Positions 48,604 to 60,720 of a stretch of DNA of 64,000 nt are shown here, in pieces (positions within the stretch are counted from its first letter, which is position 1; each line of letters begins with the position of its first letter). Below the pieces are notes generated by a model, which saw only the letters and a program-made list of their open reading frames with translations, was not told the origin of the DNA and did no database searches. Source of the DNA: Pseudomonas urmiensis (GTDB lineage Bacteria; Pseudomonadota; Gammaproteobacteria; Pseudomonadales; Pseudomonadaceae); assembly GCF_014268815.2 (NCBI RefSeq), contig NZ_JABWRE020000001.1, positions 377,001 to 441,000 of the forward strand, in the 5' to 3' direction. The translations under genes and the position numbers were made by a program.

Positions 48604-49986
48604 ATGTCCTTTACCCGTCGACAAATGCTCAAGGGCCTGACCGGCCTGGTCGTGGTTGGCCTGGGCGCTGGAGGCGCAGCGCGCTATTGGCTGGGCAAGG
48701 TCGAGGACGAGAATGCCGGACACGACTACGAACTGATCGCCGCGCCGCTCGAGGTCGAGCTGGTACCTGGCTTCAAGAGTGAGGCCTGGGCGTTCGGTCC
48801 GTCGGTGCCGGGTACCGAATTGCGGGTACGCCAGGGCACCTGGCTGCGGGTGCGGTTCATCAACCACCTGCCGGTGGAAACCACCATTCACTGGCATGGC
48901 ATCCGCCTGCCGCTGGAAATGGACGGTGTGCCCTATGTGTCGCAACTGCCGGTCAAACCGGGCGAGTTCTTCGACTACAAGTTCCGCGTGCCGGATGCTG
49001 GCAGCTATTGGTATCACCCGCACGTCGCCAGCTCCGAAGAGCTTGGGCGCGGCCTGGTCGGGCCGTTGATCGTCGAGGAGCGCGAGCCTACCGGATTTGT
49101 TCACGAGCGGACCTTGAGCCTGAAGACCTGGCACGTTGACGAGCAGGGCGGCTGGATGCCCTTCAGCGTACCGCGTGAGGCGGCGCGCAACGGCACAGCG
49201 GGGCGGCTGATCACCATCAATGGCCAGGCCGGGTCAGTCACTGAGCTGCCCGCCGGCCAAGTGGTTCGGGTCCGCCTGCTGAACCTGGATAACACCTGGA
49301 CCTACCGGATCAACCTGCGCGGCAACTGCGAGGCGATGATCTATGCGCTGGACGGCAACCCGATCACCCCGCGGCCGCTGAAGAAAGACTATTGGCTGGG
49401 TCCGGGCATGCGCATCTGCCTGGCCATCCGTATTCCTCAGGCGGGTGAAGAAATCTCCTTGCGTGATGGTTTCGTACGCCTGGGCACCCTGCGTTCAGTG
49501 GCGAGTGCCGAGGCGCCGGGTGAATGGCCGCCCGCCTTGCCGGCCAACCCGATTGCCGAGCCGGACCTGGAAAGTGCCGAGAAGCTCAACTTCAATTTCG
49601 AGTGGGCTGGCAAGGTGTCGGTCGGCACCGAGAACGGCAAGCCGCCGAGCCTGTGGCAGATCAACGGCCAGGCCTGGGACATTACCGACAAGACCTGCGC
49701 CGAGCGGCCAATAGCCACGCTGCAGAAGGGCAAGAGCTACATCTTCGAACTTAAGAACATGACCCAGTACCAGCACCCGATTCACCTACATGGCATGAGT
49801 TTCAAGGTGATCGGCTCCAATCGTCACAAGATCACCGAGCCGTGGTTCACCGACACTTACCTGCTGGGCAAGAACGAACGCGCGCAGATCGCATTGGTGG
49901 CCGATAACCCGGGCACCTGGATGTTCCACTGCCACGTCATCGACCACATGGAAACCGGCCTGATGGCCGCGATTGCGGTGGTCTGA
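48604..49986 (+). CDS. Tat-exported multicopper oxidase
   Basis: This 460-residue laccase-like protein has a twin-arginine signal (SFTRRQMLKGLTGLVVVGLG) at the N-terminus. Four copper-ligand motifs are intact: TTIHWHG, WYHPHVAS, HPIHLHGMSF and HCHVIDHMETGLM with the axial Met. It has no Met-rich insert, unlike CueO. It should oxidise a metal ion or phenolic substrate in the periplasm. Folded copper proteins need Tat, and a tatABC set lies about 9 kb downstream, although the main Tat system could serve as well. The stop codon overlaps the tadA start by one base. Confidence 0.88.
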   Translation: MSFTRRQMLKGLTGLVVVGLGAGGAARYWLGKVEDENAGHDYELIAAPLEVELVPGFKSEAWAFGPSVPGTELRVRQGTWLRVRFINHLPVETTIHWHGIRLPLEMDGVPYVSQLPVKPGEFFDYKFRVPDAGSYWYHPHVASSEELGRGLVGPLIVEEREPTGFVHERTLSLKTWHVDEQGGWMPFSVPREAARNGTAGRLITINGQAGSVTELPAGQVVRVRLLNLDNTWTYRINLRGNCEAMIYALDGNPITPRPLKKDYWLGPGMRICLAIRIPQAGEEISLRDGFVRLGTLRSVASAEAPGEWPPALPANPIAEPDLESAEKLNFNFEWAGKVSVGTENGKPPSLWQINGQAWDITDKTCAERPIATLQKGKSYIFELKNMTQYQHPIHLHGMSFKVIGSNRHKITEPWFTDTYLLGKNERAQIALVADNPGTWMFHCHVIDHMETGLMAAIAVV

Positions 49987-50465
49987 TGCGCCCGCAGATC
50001 ATCGATCGCAGCCGTGATCAGGAATTCATGCGTCTGGCGCTACAACTGGCTGCCGAGGGCGCGGCGTTGGGTGAGGTGCCGGTGGGCGCAGTGCTGGTGC
50101 AGCACGGCCAGGTCATCGGCAGCGGATTCAATCGGCCGATCATCGATAGCGATCCCAGTGCCCATGCCGAGATGGTCGCGATTCGCGCGGCGGCCACGGC
50201 GGCCAGCAACTATCGACTGCCTGGCAGCACCCTGTACGTGACCCTGGAACCGTGCAGCATGTGCGCGGGCTTGATCGTACATTCGCGGGTGATGCGGGTG
50301 GTGTATGGCGCGCTGGAGCCCAAGGCGGGGATCGTGCAGAGCCAGGGGCAGTTCTTTACCCAGGGCTTTCTCAATCATCGCGTGATGTTCGAGGGTGGGG
50401 TGCTGGCCGAGGAGTGCGGGCAGATCTTGAGCGAGTTCTTCAAGGCGCGCCGGGCGAAGGTGTAA
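49986..50465 (+). CDS. tadA: tRNA-specific adenosine deaminase
   Basis: This 159-residue cytidine-deaminase-fold enzyme converts A34 of tRNA-Arg(ACG) to inosine. The zinc site is formed by HAEMVAIR and PCSMCAGLI. It starts at an ATG overlapping the preceding stop (TGATG). A short hairpin follows. Confidence 0.93.
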   Translation: MRPQIIDRSRDQEFMRLALQLAAEGAALGEVPVGAVLVQHGQVIGSGFNRPIIDSDPSAHAEMVAIRAAATAASNYRLPGSTLYVTLEPCSMCAGLIVHSRVMRVVYGALEPKAGIVQSQGQFFTQGFLNHRVMFEGGVLAEECGQILSEFFKARRAKV

Positions 50466-50474
50466 GACGCTAGG

Positions 50475-50502
50475 GTGATAGGGGGTGTGCCGGCCCTATC
50501 AC
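50475..50502. terminator. Hairpin between convergent tadA and mltF
   Basis: GTGATAGGG, a ten-base loop and CCCTATCAC form a perfect nine-base stem. It lacks a clear T-run, so terminator function is only likely from its position. Confidence 0.55.
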
Positions 50503-50530
50503 AGGGCAGCAGCCACACAACCCCTGCGCC

Positions 50531-52312
<1,782 letters not shown>

Positions 52313-55300
52313 ATGTTGATCCTGCGCGGCGCTCCTGCCCTTTCTGCCTTTCGCCACGGTAAGCTACTCGAGCAACTGAGCCAGAAAGTCCCCGCTGTTA
52401 CCGGCTTGTATGCCGAATTCGCCCACTTCGCCGAAGTCGACGGTGAGTTGACCGCTGACCAGCAGCAGGTGCTGGCCCGTCTACTCAAGTACGGTCCGAG
52501 CGTCCCGGTGCAGGAGCCAAGTGGCCGCCTGTTCCTGGTGGTACCGCGTCTGGGCACGATTTCGCCATGGGCTTCCAAGGCCAGCGACATCGCCCACAAC
52601 TGCGGCCTGCAGAACATCCAGCGCCTGGAGCGTGGGATCGCCTACTACGTGGCAGGCAACCTGTCTGACGCCGATGCCGCAGTGGTCGCCGCCGAGCTGC
52701 ACGACCGCATGACCCAGCGCGTGCTGGGCCGTCTGGAAGAGGCGGGCGATCTGTTCAGCCACGCCCAGCCCAAGCCGATGACCTCGGTAGACATCCTCGC
52801 CGGCGGGCGTGACGCCCTGGCGCAAGCCAACCTCGACCTGGGCCTGGCCCTGGCCGAAGACGAGATCGACTACCTGGTCGCTGCCTTCCAGGGGCTCAAG
52901 CGCAACCCGAACGACATCGAGCTGATGATGTTCGCCCAGGCCAACTCCGAGCACTGCCGGCACAAGATCTTCAACGCCAGCTGGGACATCGACGGCCAGG
53001 CGCAGGACAAGAGCCTGTTCGGCATGATCAAGAACACCTACCAGATGCACAGCGAAGGCGTGTTGTCCGCATACAAGGACAACGCCTCGGTGATCGTCGG
53101 TTCCGTGGCCGGTCGCTTCTACCCGAATCCTGAGACCCGCCAGTACGGCGCGGTGCAGGAGCCGGTGCACATCCTGATGAAGGTCGAGACGCACAACCAC
53201 CCGACCGCCATCTCGCCGTTCTCCGGCGCTTCCACCGGTTCCGGTGGCGAAATTCGTGACGAAGGCGCGACCGGTCGCGGTGCCAAGCCCAAGGCTGGCC
53301 TGACCGGTTTCACCGTGTCCAACCTGCGCATCCCAGGCTTCGAACAGCCTTGGGAGAAGGCTTACGGCAAGCCAGAACGCATCGTCAACGCCCTCGATAT
53401 CATGGTCGAAGGCCCGCTGGGCGGCGCTGCCTTCAACAACGAGTTCGGCCGTCCGGCGCTGACCGGTTACTTCCGGACCTTCGAGCAGTCGATCAACACC
53501 CCGCACGGCGAAGAAGTCCGCGGCTACCACAAGCCGATCATGCTTGCCGGCGGCCTGGGCAACATCCGTGAAGACCACGTGCAGAAAGGCGAGATCACCG
53601 TCGGTGCCAAGCTGATCGTGCTCGGCGGCCCGGCCATGCTGATCGGCCTGGGCGGCGGCGCGGCGTCGTCGGTCGCTACCGGCGCCAGTTCGGCTGACCT
53701 GGATTTTGCCTCGGTACAGCGCGAGAACCCGGAAATGGAACGCCGCTGCCAAGAGGTCATCGACCGCTGCTGGCAGCTGGGTGAGCACAACCCGATCGCC
53801 TTCATCCATGACGTCGGCGCCGGTGGTATTTCCAACGCCTTCCCTGAGCTGGTCAACGACGGTGGTCGTGGTGGCCGCTTCGAGCTGCGCAACGTGCCCA
53901 ACGACGAGCCGGGCATGGCCCCGCACGAAATCTGGAGCAACGAATCGCAAGAGCGTTATGTGCTGGCCGTCAGCGCTGGCGACTTCGAGCGCTTCAAGGC
54001 GATCTGTGAGCGTGAGCGTTGCCCGTTCGCTGTCGTCGGCGAGGCGACCGAAGAGCCGCACCTGACCGTGACCGACAGCCACTTCGGCAACACCCCGGTA
54101 GATATGCCGCTCGATGTGCTGCTGGGCAAGCCGCCACGCATGCACCGCTCGGTCACCCGCGAAGCGGAGCTGGGCGATGATTTCGACCCAAGCGCGCTGG
54201 AACTGAAAGATTCGGTCGAGCGCGTCCTGCGTCACCCGGCAGTCGCCAGCAAGAGCTTCCTGATCACCATCGGCGACCGCACCATCACCGGCCTGGTTGC
54301 CCGTGACCAGATGGTTGGCCCGTGGCAGGTGCCGGTGGCCGACTGCGCCGTCACCGCCACCAGCTTCGACGTCTACACCGGTGAAGCCATGGCCATGGGC
54401 GAGCGTACTCCGCTGGCGCTGCTCGACGCCCCGGCGTCGGGCCGTATGGCGATCGGCGAGACCCTGACCAACCTGGCCGCCTCGCGCATCGAAAAGCTGT
54501 CCGACATCAAACTGTCGGCCAACTGGATGTCTGCCGCCGGTCACCCCGGTGAAGACGCCCGCCTGTACGACACCGTCAAGGCTGTCGGCATGGAGCTGTG
54601 CCCGGAGCTGGGCCTGACCATTCCGGTCGGCAAGGACTCCATGTCGATGAAGACCAAGTGGAGCGAAGAGGGCGCCGAGAAGAGTGTTACCTCGCCAATG
54701 TCGCTGATCGTCAGCGGCTTCGCGCCAGTGGTCGACATCCGCAAGACCCTGACCCCGCAACTGCGCATGGACAAGGGCGAGACCGACCTGATCCTGATCG
54801 ACCTGGGTCGCGGCAAAAACCGCATGGGCGCTTCGATTCTCGCCCAGACCCACGGCAAGCTTGGCGCCCAGGCACCGGACGTGGACGACGCCGAAGACCT
54901 CAAGGCGTTCTTCGCCGTGATCCAGGGCCTGAACGCCGACGGCCACCTGCTGGCTTACCACGACCGCTCCGACGGTGGCCTGCTGACCACCGTGCTGGAA
55001 ATGGCCTTCGCTGGCCACTGCGGTCTGGACCTGGAGCTGGACACCCTGACCAGCAAGCGCGAGAAAGTCGCGGCCATCCTCTTCAACGAAGAGCTGGGTG
55101 CGGTGATCCAGGTACGTCAGGACGCCACCCCAGACGTACTGGCTCAATTCAGCGCGGCTGGCCTGGGTGAAGACTGCGTCGCGGTGATCGGCCAGCCGAT
55201 CAACAACGGCGAAGTGCTGATCAAGCTGGCCGGGGAAGAGCTGTTCAAGGGCGACCGTCGCCTGCTGCAACGCCAGTGGGCAGAAACCAGCTACCAGATC

Positions 55301-56212
55301 CAGCGCCTGCGCGACAACGCTGACTGCGCCGACCAGGAATTCGACGTCCTGCTCGAAGAAGACAATCCAGGTCTGAGCGTCAAGCTCGGCTTCGATGTCA
55401 ACCAGGACATCGCTGCGCCTTACATCAAGAAGGGCGTGCGCCCGCAAGTGGCGATCCTGCGTGAGCAGGGCGTCAACGGCCAGGTGGAAATGGCGGCGGC
55501 GTTCGACCGCGCGGGCTTCAATGCCATCGACGTGCACATGAGCGACATCCTCGCCGGTCGGGTCGACCTCGACACCTTCAAAGGCCTGGTGGCCTGCGGT
55601 GGCTTCTCCTACGGCGACGTGCTCGGTGCCGGTGAAGGCTGGGCCAAGTCGGCGCTGTTCAACAGCCGCGCCCGCGATGCCTTCCAAGCGTTCTTCGAGC
55701 GTACCGACAGCTTCACCCTGGGCGTGTGCAACGGTTGCCAGATGATGTCCAACCTGCACGAGCTGATCCCGGGCACCGAGTACTGGCCGCACTTCGTGCG
55801 CAACCGCTCGGAGCAGTTCGAGGCGCGAGTGGCCATGGTCGAGGTGCAGAAGTCCAACTCGATCTTCCTCCAGGGTATGGCCGGTTCGCACATGCCGATC
55901 GCCATTGCCCACGGTGAAGGCCATGCCGAGTTCGCCAGCCAGGAAGCACTGCTTGAAGCTGACCTGTCCGGTTGCGTGGCGCTGCGCTTCGTCGACAACC
56001 ACGGCAAGGTCACCGAGAGCTACCCGGCCAACCCCAACGGCTCGCCACGGGGTATCACCGGTCTCACCAGCCGCGACGGCCGCGTGACCATCATGATGCC
56101 TCACCCGGAGCGTGTGTTCCGTGCTGTGCAGAACTCCTGGCGCCCGGACGAGTGGCAGGAAGATGCCGCCTGGATGCGCATGTTCCGCAATGCGCGGGTG
56201 TGGGTGAACTAA
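52313..56212 (+). CDS. purL: Phosphoribosylformylglycinamidine synthase
   Basis: This 1299-residue single-chain PurL makes FGAM from FGAR, ATP and glutamine. The N-terminal linker domain, FGAM synthase core ([34 protein letters not shown]) and C-terminal glutaminase are all present. The glutaminase has its nucleophile in [11 protein letters not shown] and HPERVFRA near the end. Length is as expected for gammaproteobacteria. The next gene starts one base after its stop. Confidence 0.97.
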   Translation: MLILRGAPALSAFRHGKLLEQLSQKVPAVTGLYAEFAHFAEVDGELTADQQQVLARLLKYGPSVPVQEPSGRLFLVVPRLGTISPWASKASDIAHNCGLQNIQRLERGIAYYVAGNLSDADAAVVAAELHDRMTQRVLGRLEEAGDLFSHAQPKPMTSVDILAGGRDALAQANLDLGLALAEDEIDYLVAAFQGLKRNPNDIELMMFAQANSEHCRHKIFNASWDIDGQAQDKSLFGMIKNTYQMHSEGVLSAYKDNASVIVGSVAGRFYPNPETRQYGAVQEPVHILMKVETHNHPTAISPFSGASTGSGGEIRDEGATGRGAKPKAGLTGFTVSNLRIPGFEQPWEKAYGKPERIVNALDIMVEGPLGGAAFNNEFGRPALTGYFRTFEQSINTPHGEEVRGYHKPIMLAGGLGNIREDHVQKGEITVGAKLIVLGGPAMLIGLGGGAASSVATGASSADLDFASVQRENPEMERRCQEVIDRCWQLGEHNPIAFIHDVGAGGISNAFPELVNDGGRGGRFELRNVPNDEPGMAPHEIWSNESQERYVLAVSAGDFERFKAICERERCPFAVVGEATEEPHLTVTDSHFGNTPVDMPLDVLLGKPPRMHRSVTREAELGDDFDPSALELKDSVERVLRHPAVASKSFLITIGDRTITGLVARDQMVGPWQVPVADCAVTATSFDVYTGEAMAMGERTPLALLDAPASGRMAIGETLTNLAASRIEKLSDIKLSANWMSAAGHPGEDARLYDTVKAVGMELCPELGLTIPVGKDSMSMKTKWSEEGAEKSVTSPMSLIVSGFAPVVDIRKTLTPQLRMDKGETDLILIDLGRGKNRMGASILAQTHGKLGAQAPDVDDAEDLKAFFAVIQGLNADGHLLAYHDRSDGGLLTTVLEMAFAGHCGLDLELDTLTSKREKVAAILFNEELGAVIQVRQDATPDVLAQFSAAGLGEDCVAVIGQPINNGEVLIKLAGEELFKGDRRLLQRQWAETSYQIQRLRDNADCADQEFDVLLEEDNPGLSVKLGFDVNQDIAAPYIKKGVRPQVAILREQGVNGQVEMAAAFDRAGFNAIDVHMSDILAGRVDLDTFKGLVACGGFSYGDVLGAGEGWAKSALFNSRARDAFQAFFERTDSFTLGVCNGCQMMSNLHELIPGTEYWPHFVRNRSEQFEARVAMVEVQKSNSIFLQGMAGSHMPIAIAHGEGHAEFASQEALLEADLSGCVALRFVDNHGKVTESYPANPNGSPRGITGLTSRDGRVTIMMPHPERVFRAVQNSWRPDEWQEDAAWMRMFRNARVWVN

Positions 56213-56213
56213 G

Positions 56214-56525
56214 GTGTACAAGCTCGCCTTCTTCGTCCCGGCGAGCCATGTCGAAGTGGTCAAGGCCGCTGTGTTCGCCGCGGGTGGTGGACGCATCGGC
56301 GCCTATGACCACTGCGCTTGGCAGACCCTCGGCCAAGGCCAGTTTCGCCCGTTGGACGGCAGCCAGCCGTACCTCGGGCAAACCGGGCAGGTCGAAGTGG
56401 TGGAGGAGTGGAAGGTCGAGCTGGTAGTGGCGGATGAGCTGATTGCTCAGGTCGTCGCTGCCCTCAAAACGAGTCATCCGTATGAGACGCCAGCCTATGA
56501 GGTCTGGCGTCTGGTGGATATCTGA
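56214..56525 (+). CDS. NIF3/YqfO-like small protein
   Basis: The protein has 103 residues from a GTG one base after the purL stop. The sequence MYKLAFFVPASHVEVVKAAVFAAGGGRIGAYDHCAW matches the single-domain YqfO/CutA-like unit that is inserted in larger NIF3 proteins. SHPYETPAYEVWRL at the end is characteristic of that unit. Function is not established; a metal- or nucleotide-binding trimer is likely. It is coupled to purL. Confidence 0.82.
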   Translation: MYKLAFFVPASHVEVVKAAVFAAGGGRIGAYDHCAWQTLGQGQFRPLDGSQPYLGQTGQVEVVEEWKVELVVADELIAQVVAALKTSHPYETPAYEVWRLVDI

Positions 56526-56543
56526 CAGAGGTACTGATCAACT

Positions 56544-56586
56544 CAGTGATGCAATGGGGAGCGAACGCTCACCTATTGCGTCACTG
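56544..56586. other. Large hairpin between the NIF3-like and HET-C-like genes
   Basis: CAGTGATGCAAT...ATTGCGTCACTG with an inner GAGCG-AA-CGCTC stem makes a 43-base interrupted palindrome. It sits exactly where core genes give way to the AT-richer HET-C gene. It could be a two-way transcript end or a remnant boundary sequence. Confidence 0.55.
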
Positions 56587-56605
56587 ATTGCTCAATTCAA
56601 AGCGG

Positions 56606-58102
56606 TCATAAGCCAAAGCCCGAGCCGCTCAGATTCTCTCCCACGCCGATCAGATCCAGAGGTTCGCGTATCTCCAGTTCCTCCAAGCGTTTCCGAGCGG
56701 CTGCTTGGTATTCCTCATAGCGCTTGATATGACGACTGAGTTCGGTGCCTTCCTCGATTTTTTCCGGGTTTCTGTCGGCCCAGTGTTCCACGATTGGGTC
56801 CTGCCAGTTGAGATCCTTCGGATGCCGTAGATAGCTGCTCGCCACTTCGACGGGGTCTTGCTCACCGTCCCCCTCCCAGTATTTGTGCATCGACTTACCC
56901 ACCTCAAAGACGGCATGCCGAGCCAGCAATTGTGCTATCACATGGAAGGGGTGGGTGCCGTGATCTTTAGCCAGCTGTGAGTGGGTAGCACTTACATGCG
57001 AATGAGTATTGGGGTCGTCGCCCCAGTACGTTTGCAGGTCGTCGATTTGATCACCTGCCCACTCCACTACCGTTTGCATAAGGCCGTTGGTGTGATTTCG
57101 CAGAATTCGAAGAGGGGTGCCGGCTAGCCAGTCCAGATACTCGACCGTCTGGAATGTCGAGCTTTTAGCTAGCTCATCTCGCACTTCGAGTGCTTTTACG
57201 AGTACCTCTCTAGCCTCGGGTTCTTCTTTGAGAAGAATCAGCAACGCTTGTTCGCCATCACTTCGTTCTCCGGGAACAGTGGGTTTGAATACATGACCGG
57301 GTACTGGAAACAGCATTTTGGCCAAGGGCTCGGCGACGCTGGCGATGATGTCCGAACCGCTGAACAGACCGGTCACGACCGGCCAGCGATGTTTGCATGG
57401 TTTCTCGGTGGTCCAGGCCAATACATCGGTGTAGCCGACCTTGCGCAGGCTGAGCTCTACGAAGTTGGAGTGAGCAAAGAAATCTTCAAGCACGTGCAAG
57501 GCTTCACCAAAGTAGCGCATGCCTGTGGGGGTCTTGCCTGCTCGCATAGCCGCGCGCAGTTTTCTGCGCATGTAGCGTTCGGCTTCCTTTATATGCAATG
57601 TCATGGAGCGTGCGTAATGGACGGTGGTCAGCCTGTCACCGGGCCGTACCAAGGGTTCAAAGTCCTCATCGATCGTCTGTGGATCGATTGCGTCTTCGTT
57701 CAAGTTGGTGGGGTTGTCGATATGTTCTGATGGGCGGTAGACGCCGAGTATCTCTGGGGTAACAGTGTAGGCAGCGCGGCCCTCGTCGGTCATCTGCAGA
57801 AGGTTGAATTCTTTTAGTGCTAACAGATCGACAAACTGAGTAAGCACTTCTCTGGAGATTTTCTTCGGAAAGTTCCTTGGCGCGTACGGCGGGCGAACAG
57901 TTTTGGGGTCGATTAGCTGTGAGTGGTCGCGCAGCCAGTTGCCGAAATAGATTTGTTTGACTTCAACGGCATTGAAACCCGAAAGGTTCAGTACGTGAGC
58001 GATGGACTCGTGGCCATGACTCTCCGCAGAATCGCCAAGGCCTGCTCCAAACCGAGGCATTGGTTTTAGTTGCTGGGGGGCATTATCAGTAAGCTTTTTC
58101 AC
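56606..58102 (-). CDS. HET-C-like protein, His-rich, possible zinc phospholipase-type fold
   Basis: The protein has 498 residues from the GTG at 58102, with GAGGA upstream. There is no signal peptide or membrane helix. It matches my knowledge of bacterial relatives of fungal HET-C (PF07217): an N-terminal GHESIAHVLNLSGFNAVEVKQIYFGNW segment, then RDHSQLID, and GEALHVLEDFFAHSNFVEL with His203, Asp207 and His211 spaced like the metal ligands of the phospholipase C / S1-P1 nuclease fold. A second His cluster (367-396, NTHSHVSATHSQ and HGTHPFHVIAQLLARH) could complete a metal site. The gene is clearly AT-richer than its neighbours and lies between purL/NIF3 and tatC, so it is probably acquired. 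Activity, whether membrane-directed toxin or lipase, is inference. Confidence 0.7.
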   Translation of the reverse strand: MKKLTDNAPQQLKPMPRFGAGLGDSAESHGHESIAHVLNLSGFNAVEVKQIYFGNWLRDHSQLIDPKTVRPPYAPRNFPKKISREVLTQFVDLLALKEFNLLQMTDEGRAAYTVTPEILGVYRPSEHIDNPTNLNEDAIDPQTIDEDFEPLVRPGDRLTTVHYARSMTLHIKEAERYMRRKLRAAMRAGKTPTGMRYFGEALHVLEDFFAHSNFVELSLRKVGYTDVLAWTTEKPCKHRWPVVTGLFSGSDIIASVAEPLAKMLFPVPGHVFKPTVPGERSDGEQALLILLKEEPEAREVLVKALEVRDELAKSSTFQTVEYLDWLAGTPLRILRNHTNGLMQTVVEWAGDQIDDLQTYWGDDPNTHSHVSATHSQLAKDHGTHPFHVIAQLLARHAVFEVGKSMHKYWEGDGEQDPVEVASSYLRHPKDLNWQDPIVEHWADRNPEKIEEGTELSRHIKRYEEYQAAARKRLEELEIREPLDLIGVGENLSGSGFGL

Positions 58103-58257
58103 AAGACGTCCTCAACCGATGTTTGGGACGCCCAGATTGGTTGCTCAGGTGCGGTAGATAAATATGGAAATAACGACCCTGCAACGAAGTCAGATTCTGC
58201 TTACAGTGTTGGTATGATTTTCATCATTATGTGGAGCATTTGAAGCAAGCTAATTCT

Positions 58258-58293
58258 AGCCGGTAAGCCCCATCCTGTCAGGGATTACCGGCT
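58258..58293. terminator. Hairpin 3' of tatC
   Basis: AGCCGGTAA and TTACCGGCT pair around an 18-base loop just after the tatC stop region. No T-run is obvious, so function is tentative. Confidence 0.4.
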
Positions 58294-58305
58294 TGCCCAG
58301 TGCTT

Positions 58306-59049
58306 TCAACCATCACTACGAGGCCTATGCACCAGTGCGCACGCCACAAGCCCCAGCTCGAACAACACCCACATCGGCACTGCCAGCATCGTCTGAGAAA
58401 ACACATCAGGCGGTGTCAGAATCATCCCCACCACGAAGCAGCCGACGATCACATAGGGCCGACTACGGCGCAGCGTGGCGACATCGGTCAGCCCCGCCCA
58501 GACCACGATGAACGTCGCCACCGGTATCTCGAACGCCAGGCCGAAGGCGAGGAACAGCGCCATGATGAAGTCCAGATACAGGCCGATATCGGTCATCATC
58601 GCCACCCCATCGGGGGTAACGCTGGCGAAGAAGCCGAACATCATCGGAAACACCAGGAAGAACGCAAAGGCCATCCCGCCATAGAACAGCACGATGCTCG
58701 ATACCAGCAGCGGCAGGGCAATGCGCCGTTCGCGGCGGTACAGCCCCGGGGCAATGAACCCCCAGGCCTGGTGCAACAACAACGGCATGGCCAGGAACAG
58801 CGCGCACATCGCGGTCAACTTGAACGGGGTCAAGAATGGCGAGGTGACGCTGGTGGCGATCATGCTGGTGCCTTCCGGCAGATAACGGCGCAACGGTTCG
58901 GAGATCAGCGTGTAGAGGGTTTGGGCGAACGGGAACAACGCGCCGAACAGCAGCGCGATCACCAACAACGAGCGCATCAGGCGCTTGCGCAGATCCCTCA
59001 GGTGTTCGGTCAACGGCATCCGCCCTTGCTGTTGCATGGCAATGCTCAT
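58306..59049 (-). CDS. tatC: Sec-independent translocase subunit TatC
   Basis: This 247-residue inner-membrane protein has six hydrophobic segments. Family motifs are MPLTEHLRDLRKRL at the N-terminus and FGLAFEIPV in the fifth-helix region. It recognises twin-arginine signals. It overlaps tatB by four bases (ATGA). Two Tat-type substrates are encoded close by (60721-62772 and 62997 onward), which suggests a dedicated second Tat system. Confidence 0.92.
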   Translation of the reverse strand: MSIAMQQQGRMPLTEHLRDLRKRLMRSLLVIALLFGALFPFAQTLYTLISEPLRRYLPEGTSMIATSVTSPFLTPFKLTAMCALFLAMPLLLHQAWGFIAPGLYRRERRIALPLLVSSIVLFYGGMAFAFFLVFPMMFGFFASVTPDGVAMMTDIGLYLDFIMALFLAFGLAFEIPVATFIVVWAGLTDVATLRRSRPYVIVGCFVVGMILTPPDVFSQTMLAVPMWVLFELGLVACALVHRPRSDG

Positions 59050-59336
59050 GAGACGTTCTCCTTGGCAGGTACTGGCGCTGCGGCGTCATTGGCCGGTTCT
59101 CCCTCCAGGCGGATGCCCTGGCGAATCTCCTGTTCCAGCCGCTGCAGCGGTGCGGCGTCCAGCGCCGGCAGGTCGATTTCCCGCTCCACCTGGGTGCGCA
59201 GCGCATGCATCGCCCGTCGTGCTTGGCCTAACCCACGGCCAACGGCGCGCGCCGCCACCGGCAGGCGCTCGGGGCCGAGCACCAGCAGGGCGACGACCCC
59301 GACCAGAATCATTTCGGTAAAGCCGATCTCGAACAT
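59046..59336 (-). CDS. tatB: Sec-independent translocase subunit TatB
   Basis: This 96-residue protein has an N-terminal membrane helix ([26 protein letters not shown], with the conserved Glu and the GP hinge) and a charged amphipathic helix. It is short for TatB. It overlaps tatC by four bases and tatA by one. Confidence 0.88.
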   Translation of the reverse strand: MFEIGFTEMILVGVVALLVLGPERLPVAARAVGRGLGQARRAMHALRTQVEREIDLPALDAAPLQRLEQEIRQGIRLEGEPANDAAAPVPAKENVS

Positions 59337-59566
59337 CAGGCCTGACGATCCGCTTGCGTTTGCTGCACGGTCTGGCCGTTCAGCGGTGTTTGTTGTTGCA
59401 CCTGCGGGTTGCTTGGGCTGGCTTCACTGTCACCGCCCATGGACTTGCGAAAACCCTGGATCGCCTCGCCAACATCGCTGCCCAGGCCTTTCAGACGCTT
59501 GGTGCCAAACAGCAGGAAGACAATCAACAGCACGATCACCAATTGCCAGATTCCGATACCACCCAT
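59336..59566 (-). CDS. tatA: Sec-independent translocase subunit TatA
   Basis: The protein has 76 residues from the ATG at 59566, which has AGGAG upstream; the open frame extends much further but without support. It has the TatA start [25 protein letters not shown] followed by the amphipathic helix and a Gln-rich tail. It forms the transport pore. It is the first gene of a leftward tatABC operon divergent from gspK. Confidence 0.93.
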   Translation of the reverse strand: MGGIGIWQLVIVLLIVFLLFGTKRLKGLGSDVGEAIQGFRKSMGGDSEASPSNPQVQQQTPLNGQTVQQTQADRQA

Positions 59567-59712
59567 GTCAGAACACTCCTGTAAGGTCATCAAAAGAGCA
59601 GCAATCCTGCCTTGCCTAGATGACGCGGTGATTACTGTCAGGCATTGCCATCTGCCTGAAACAAGCGCGGTGTTGACTGGCCTCTTTGCCGGTTGGAAAA
59701 AGGAGGGCGAGG

Positions 59713-60678
59713 ATGGGTGGCAAACACCAGCAAGGTGCTGCGTTGTTGATGGTGATGGTCGCGCTGGCGATGATCGCTGCGGGTCTGACCTGGCTGGTGG
59801 AAAGCGGACGTCGGCAGGTGGATGAAGTGCGCCTGTTACAGCAGCGGGTGCAAGCGCGAGCCATGGAGCAGGCCGGGCTAGCCTATGCCGAACAGGCGCT
59901 GCGCGATCCTGCCTGGCGGGCCAGCCCATTGTTCTGGCAAGCCTTGCGCGGCCAGCCGCTGGACTATGACTTTGGCGCAGGCAAGGCGCAGCTGCGCGTG
60001 CGTGATCAGCACACCTGCTTCAACGTCAATGCGCTGTTGGGCGAGGACGGCGAGCGGGCTGAGCGTCAGTTGCGTCTGCTGCTGGGCGATGACATGGCCG
60101 CCGAGCGCCTGGTGCACGCGCTGGCTGACTGGATCGATGCTGACAGTGACGCACGCCTGCAAGGTGCGGAGAGTGCCCAGTATCTACGTCAGCAACCCGC
60201 GCGCCTGGCGGCTAACCAGCCGATGGTCGACAGCAGCGAGCTGAATCTATTGCTGGCCCCCGACGCGCAGCGCCAGGGCCATTACGCGATGCTCTGTGCA
60301 CTGGCGCAGACCAGCGGCTGGCGGCTCAATGCCAACGCACTTGGCCTGGAACACCTGCCCCTGCTGGAGGCGTTGTATGAGGGGCGTTATTCGCGCTCGT
60401 TGCTGAGCCGCATCGTCACGGGGCGTCCAGCGGCGGGGTATGTGGATGCGGCGGCGTTGCGCCAGGCGTTGGGGGCAGTGGATGACGAAACGTTCGAGCG
60501 CTTGAGCGAGGGGTTGCTGCTCAACAGTGGGCATTACCTGTTGCAGCTGTCGTTCGAGGAGGAGGGGCTGAAGTTGCGCAGTCAGTTTCAGGTGGAGGCG
60601 TTGGGGGTGGTGCAGTGGCACGCACGAGTACCGGCGCAGCAGGTGCGAGTGCGCAGCCGTGAGCCTTTGCCGTGGTGA
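59713..60678 (+). CDS. gspK: Type II secretion minor pseudopilin GspK
   Basis: The protein has 321 residues from the ATG at 59713, which has GGAGG upstream; the in-frame ATG at 59686 is less likely. The prepilin-type leader [20 protein letters not shown] has the cleavage Gly, with no Glu at +5, as usual for GspK. The body has [12 protein letters not shown] and [17 protein letters not shown], a calcium-binding feature of the family. It caps the pseudopilus. Other type II genes are outside the window. It converges on the PhoX-type phosphatase gene. Confidence 0.87.
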   Translation: MGGKHQQGAALLMVMVALAMIAAGLTWLVESGRRQVDEVRLLQQRVQARAMEQAGLAYAEQALRDPAWRASPLFWQALRGQPLDYDFGAGKAQLRVRDQHTCFNVNALLGEDGERAERQLRLLLGDDMAAERLVHALADWIDADSDARLQGAESAQYLRQQPARLAANQPMVDSSELNLLLAPDAQRQGHYAMLCALAQTSGWRLNANALGLEHLPLLEALYEGRYSRSLLSRIVTGRPAAGYVDAAALRQALGAVDDETFERLSEGLLLNSGHYLLQLSFEEEGLKLRSQFQVEALGVVQWHARVPAQQVRVRSREPLPW

Positions 60679-60692
60679 TAGCAAGTAGTCGA

Positions 60693-60709
60693 GGGCCGCA
60701 GAGCGGCCC
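60693..60709. terminator. Hairpin between convergent gspK and phoX
   Basis: GGGCCGC-AGA-GCGGCCC is a perfect seven-base stem with a triloop in the 42-base gap. A short A-run follows on the plus strand, so it may act on the minus-strand transcript. Confidence 0.6.
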
Positions 60710-60720
60710 CCGAAAATCCA

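Noticed and set aside
52481..56296. 1271-codon open frame on the minus strand opposite purL
   Set aside because: It is a shadow of purL in high-GC codon usage. It lacks any domain, is His/Val/Asp-rich in the way of reversed GC-rich genes, and has no ribosome site.
59635..59652. PHO box between tatA and gspK
   Set aside because: The second repeat is poor (TGCCATC) and the match is below what I would annotate on its own.
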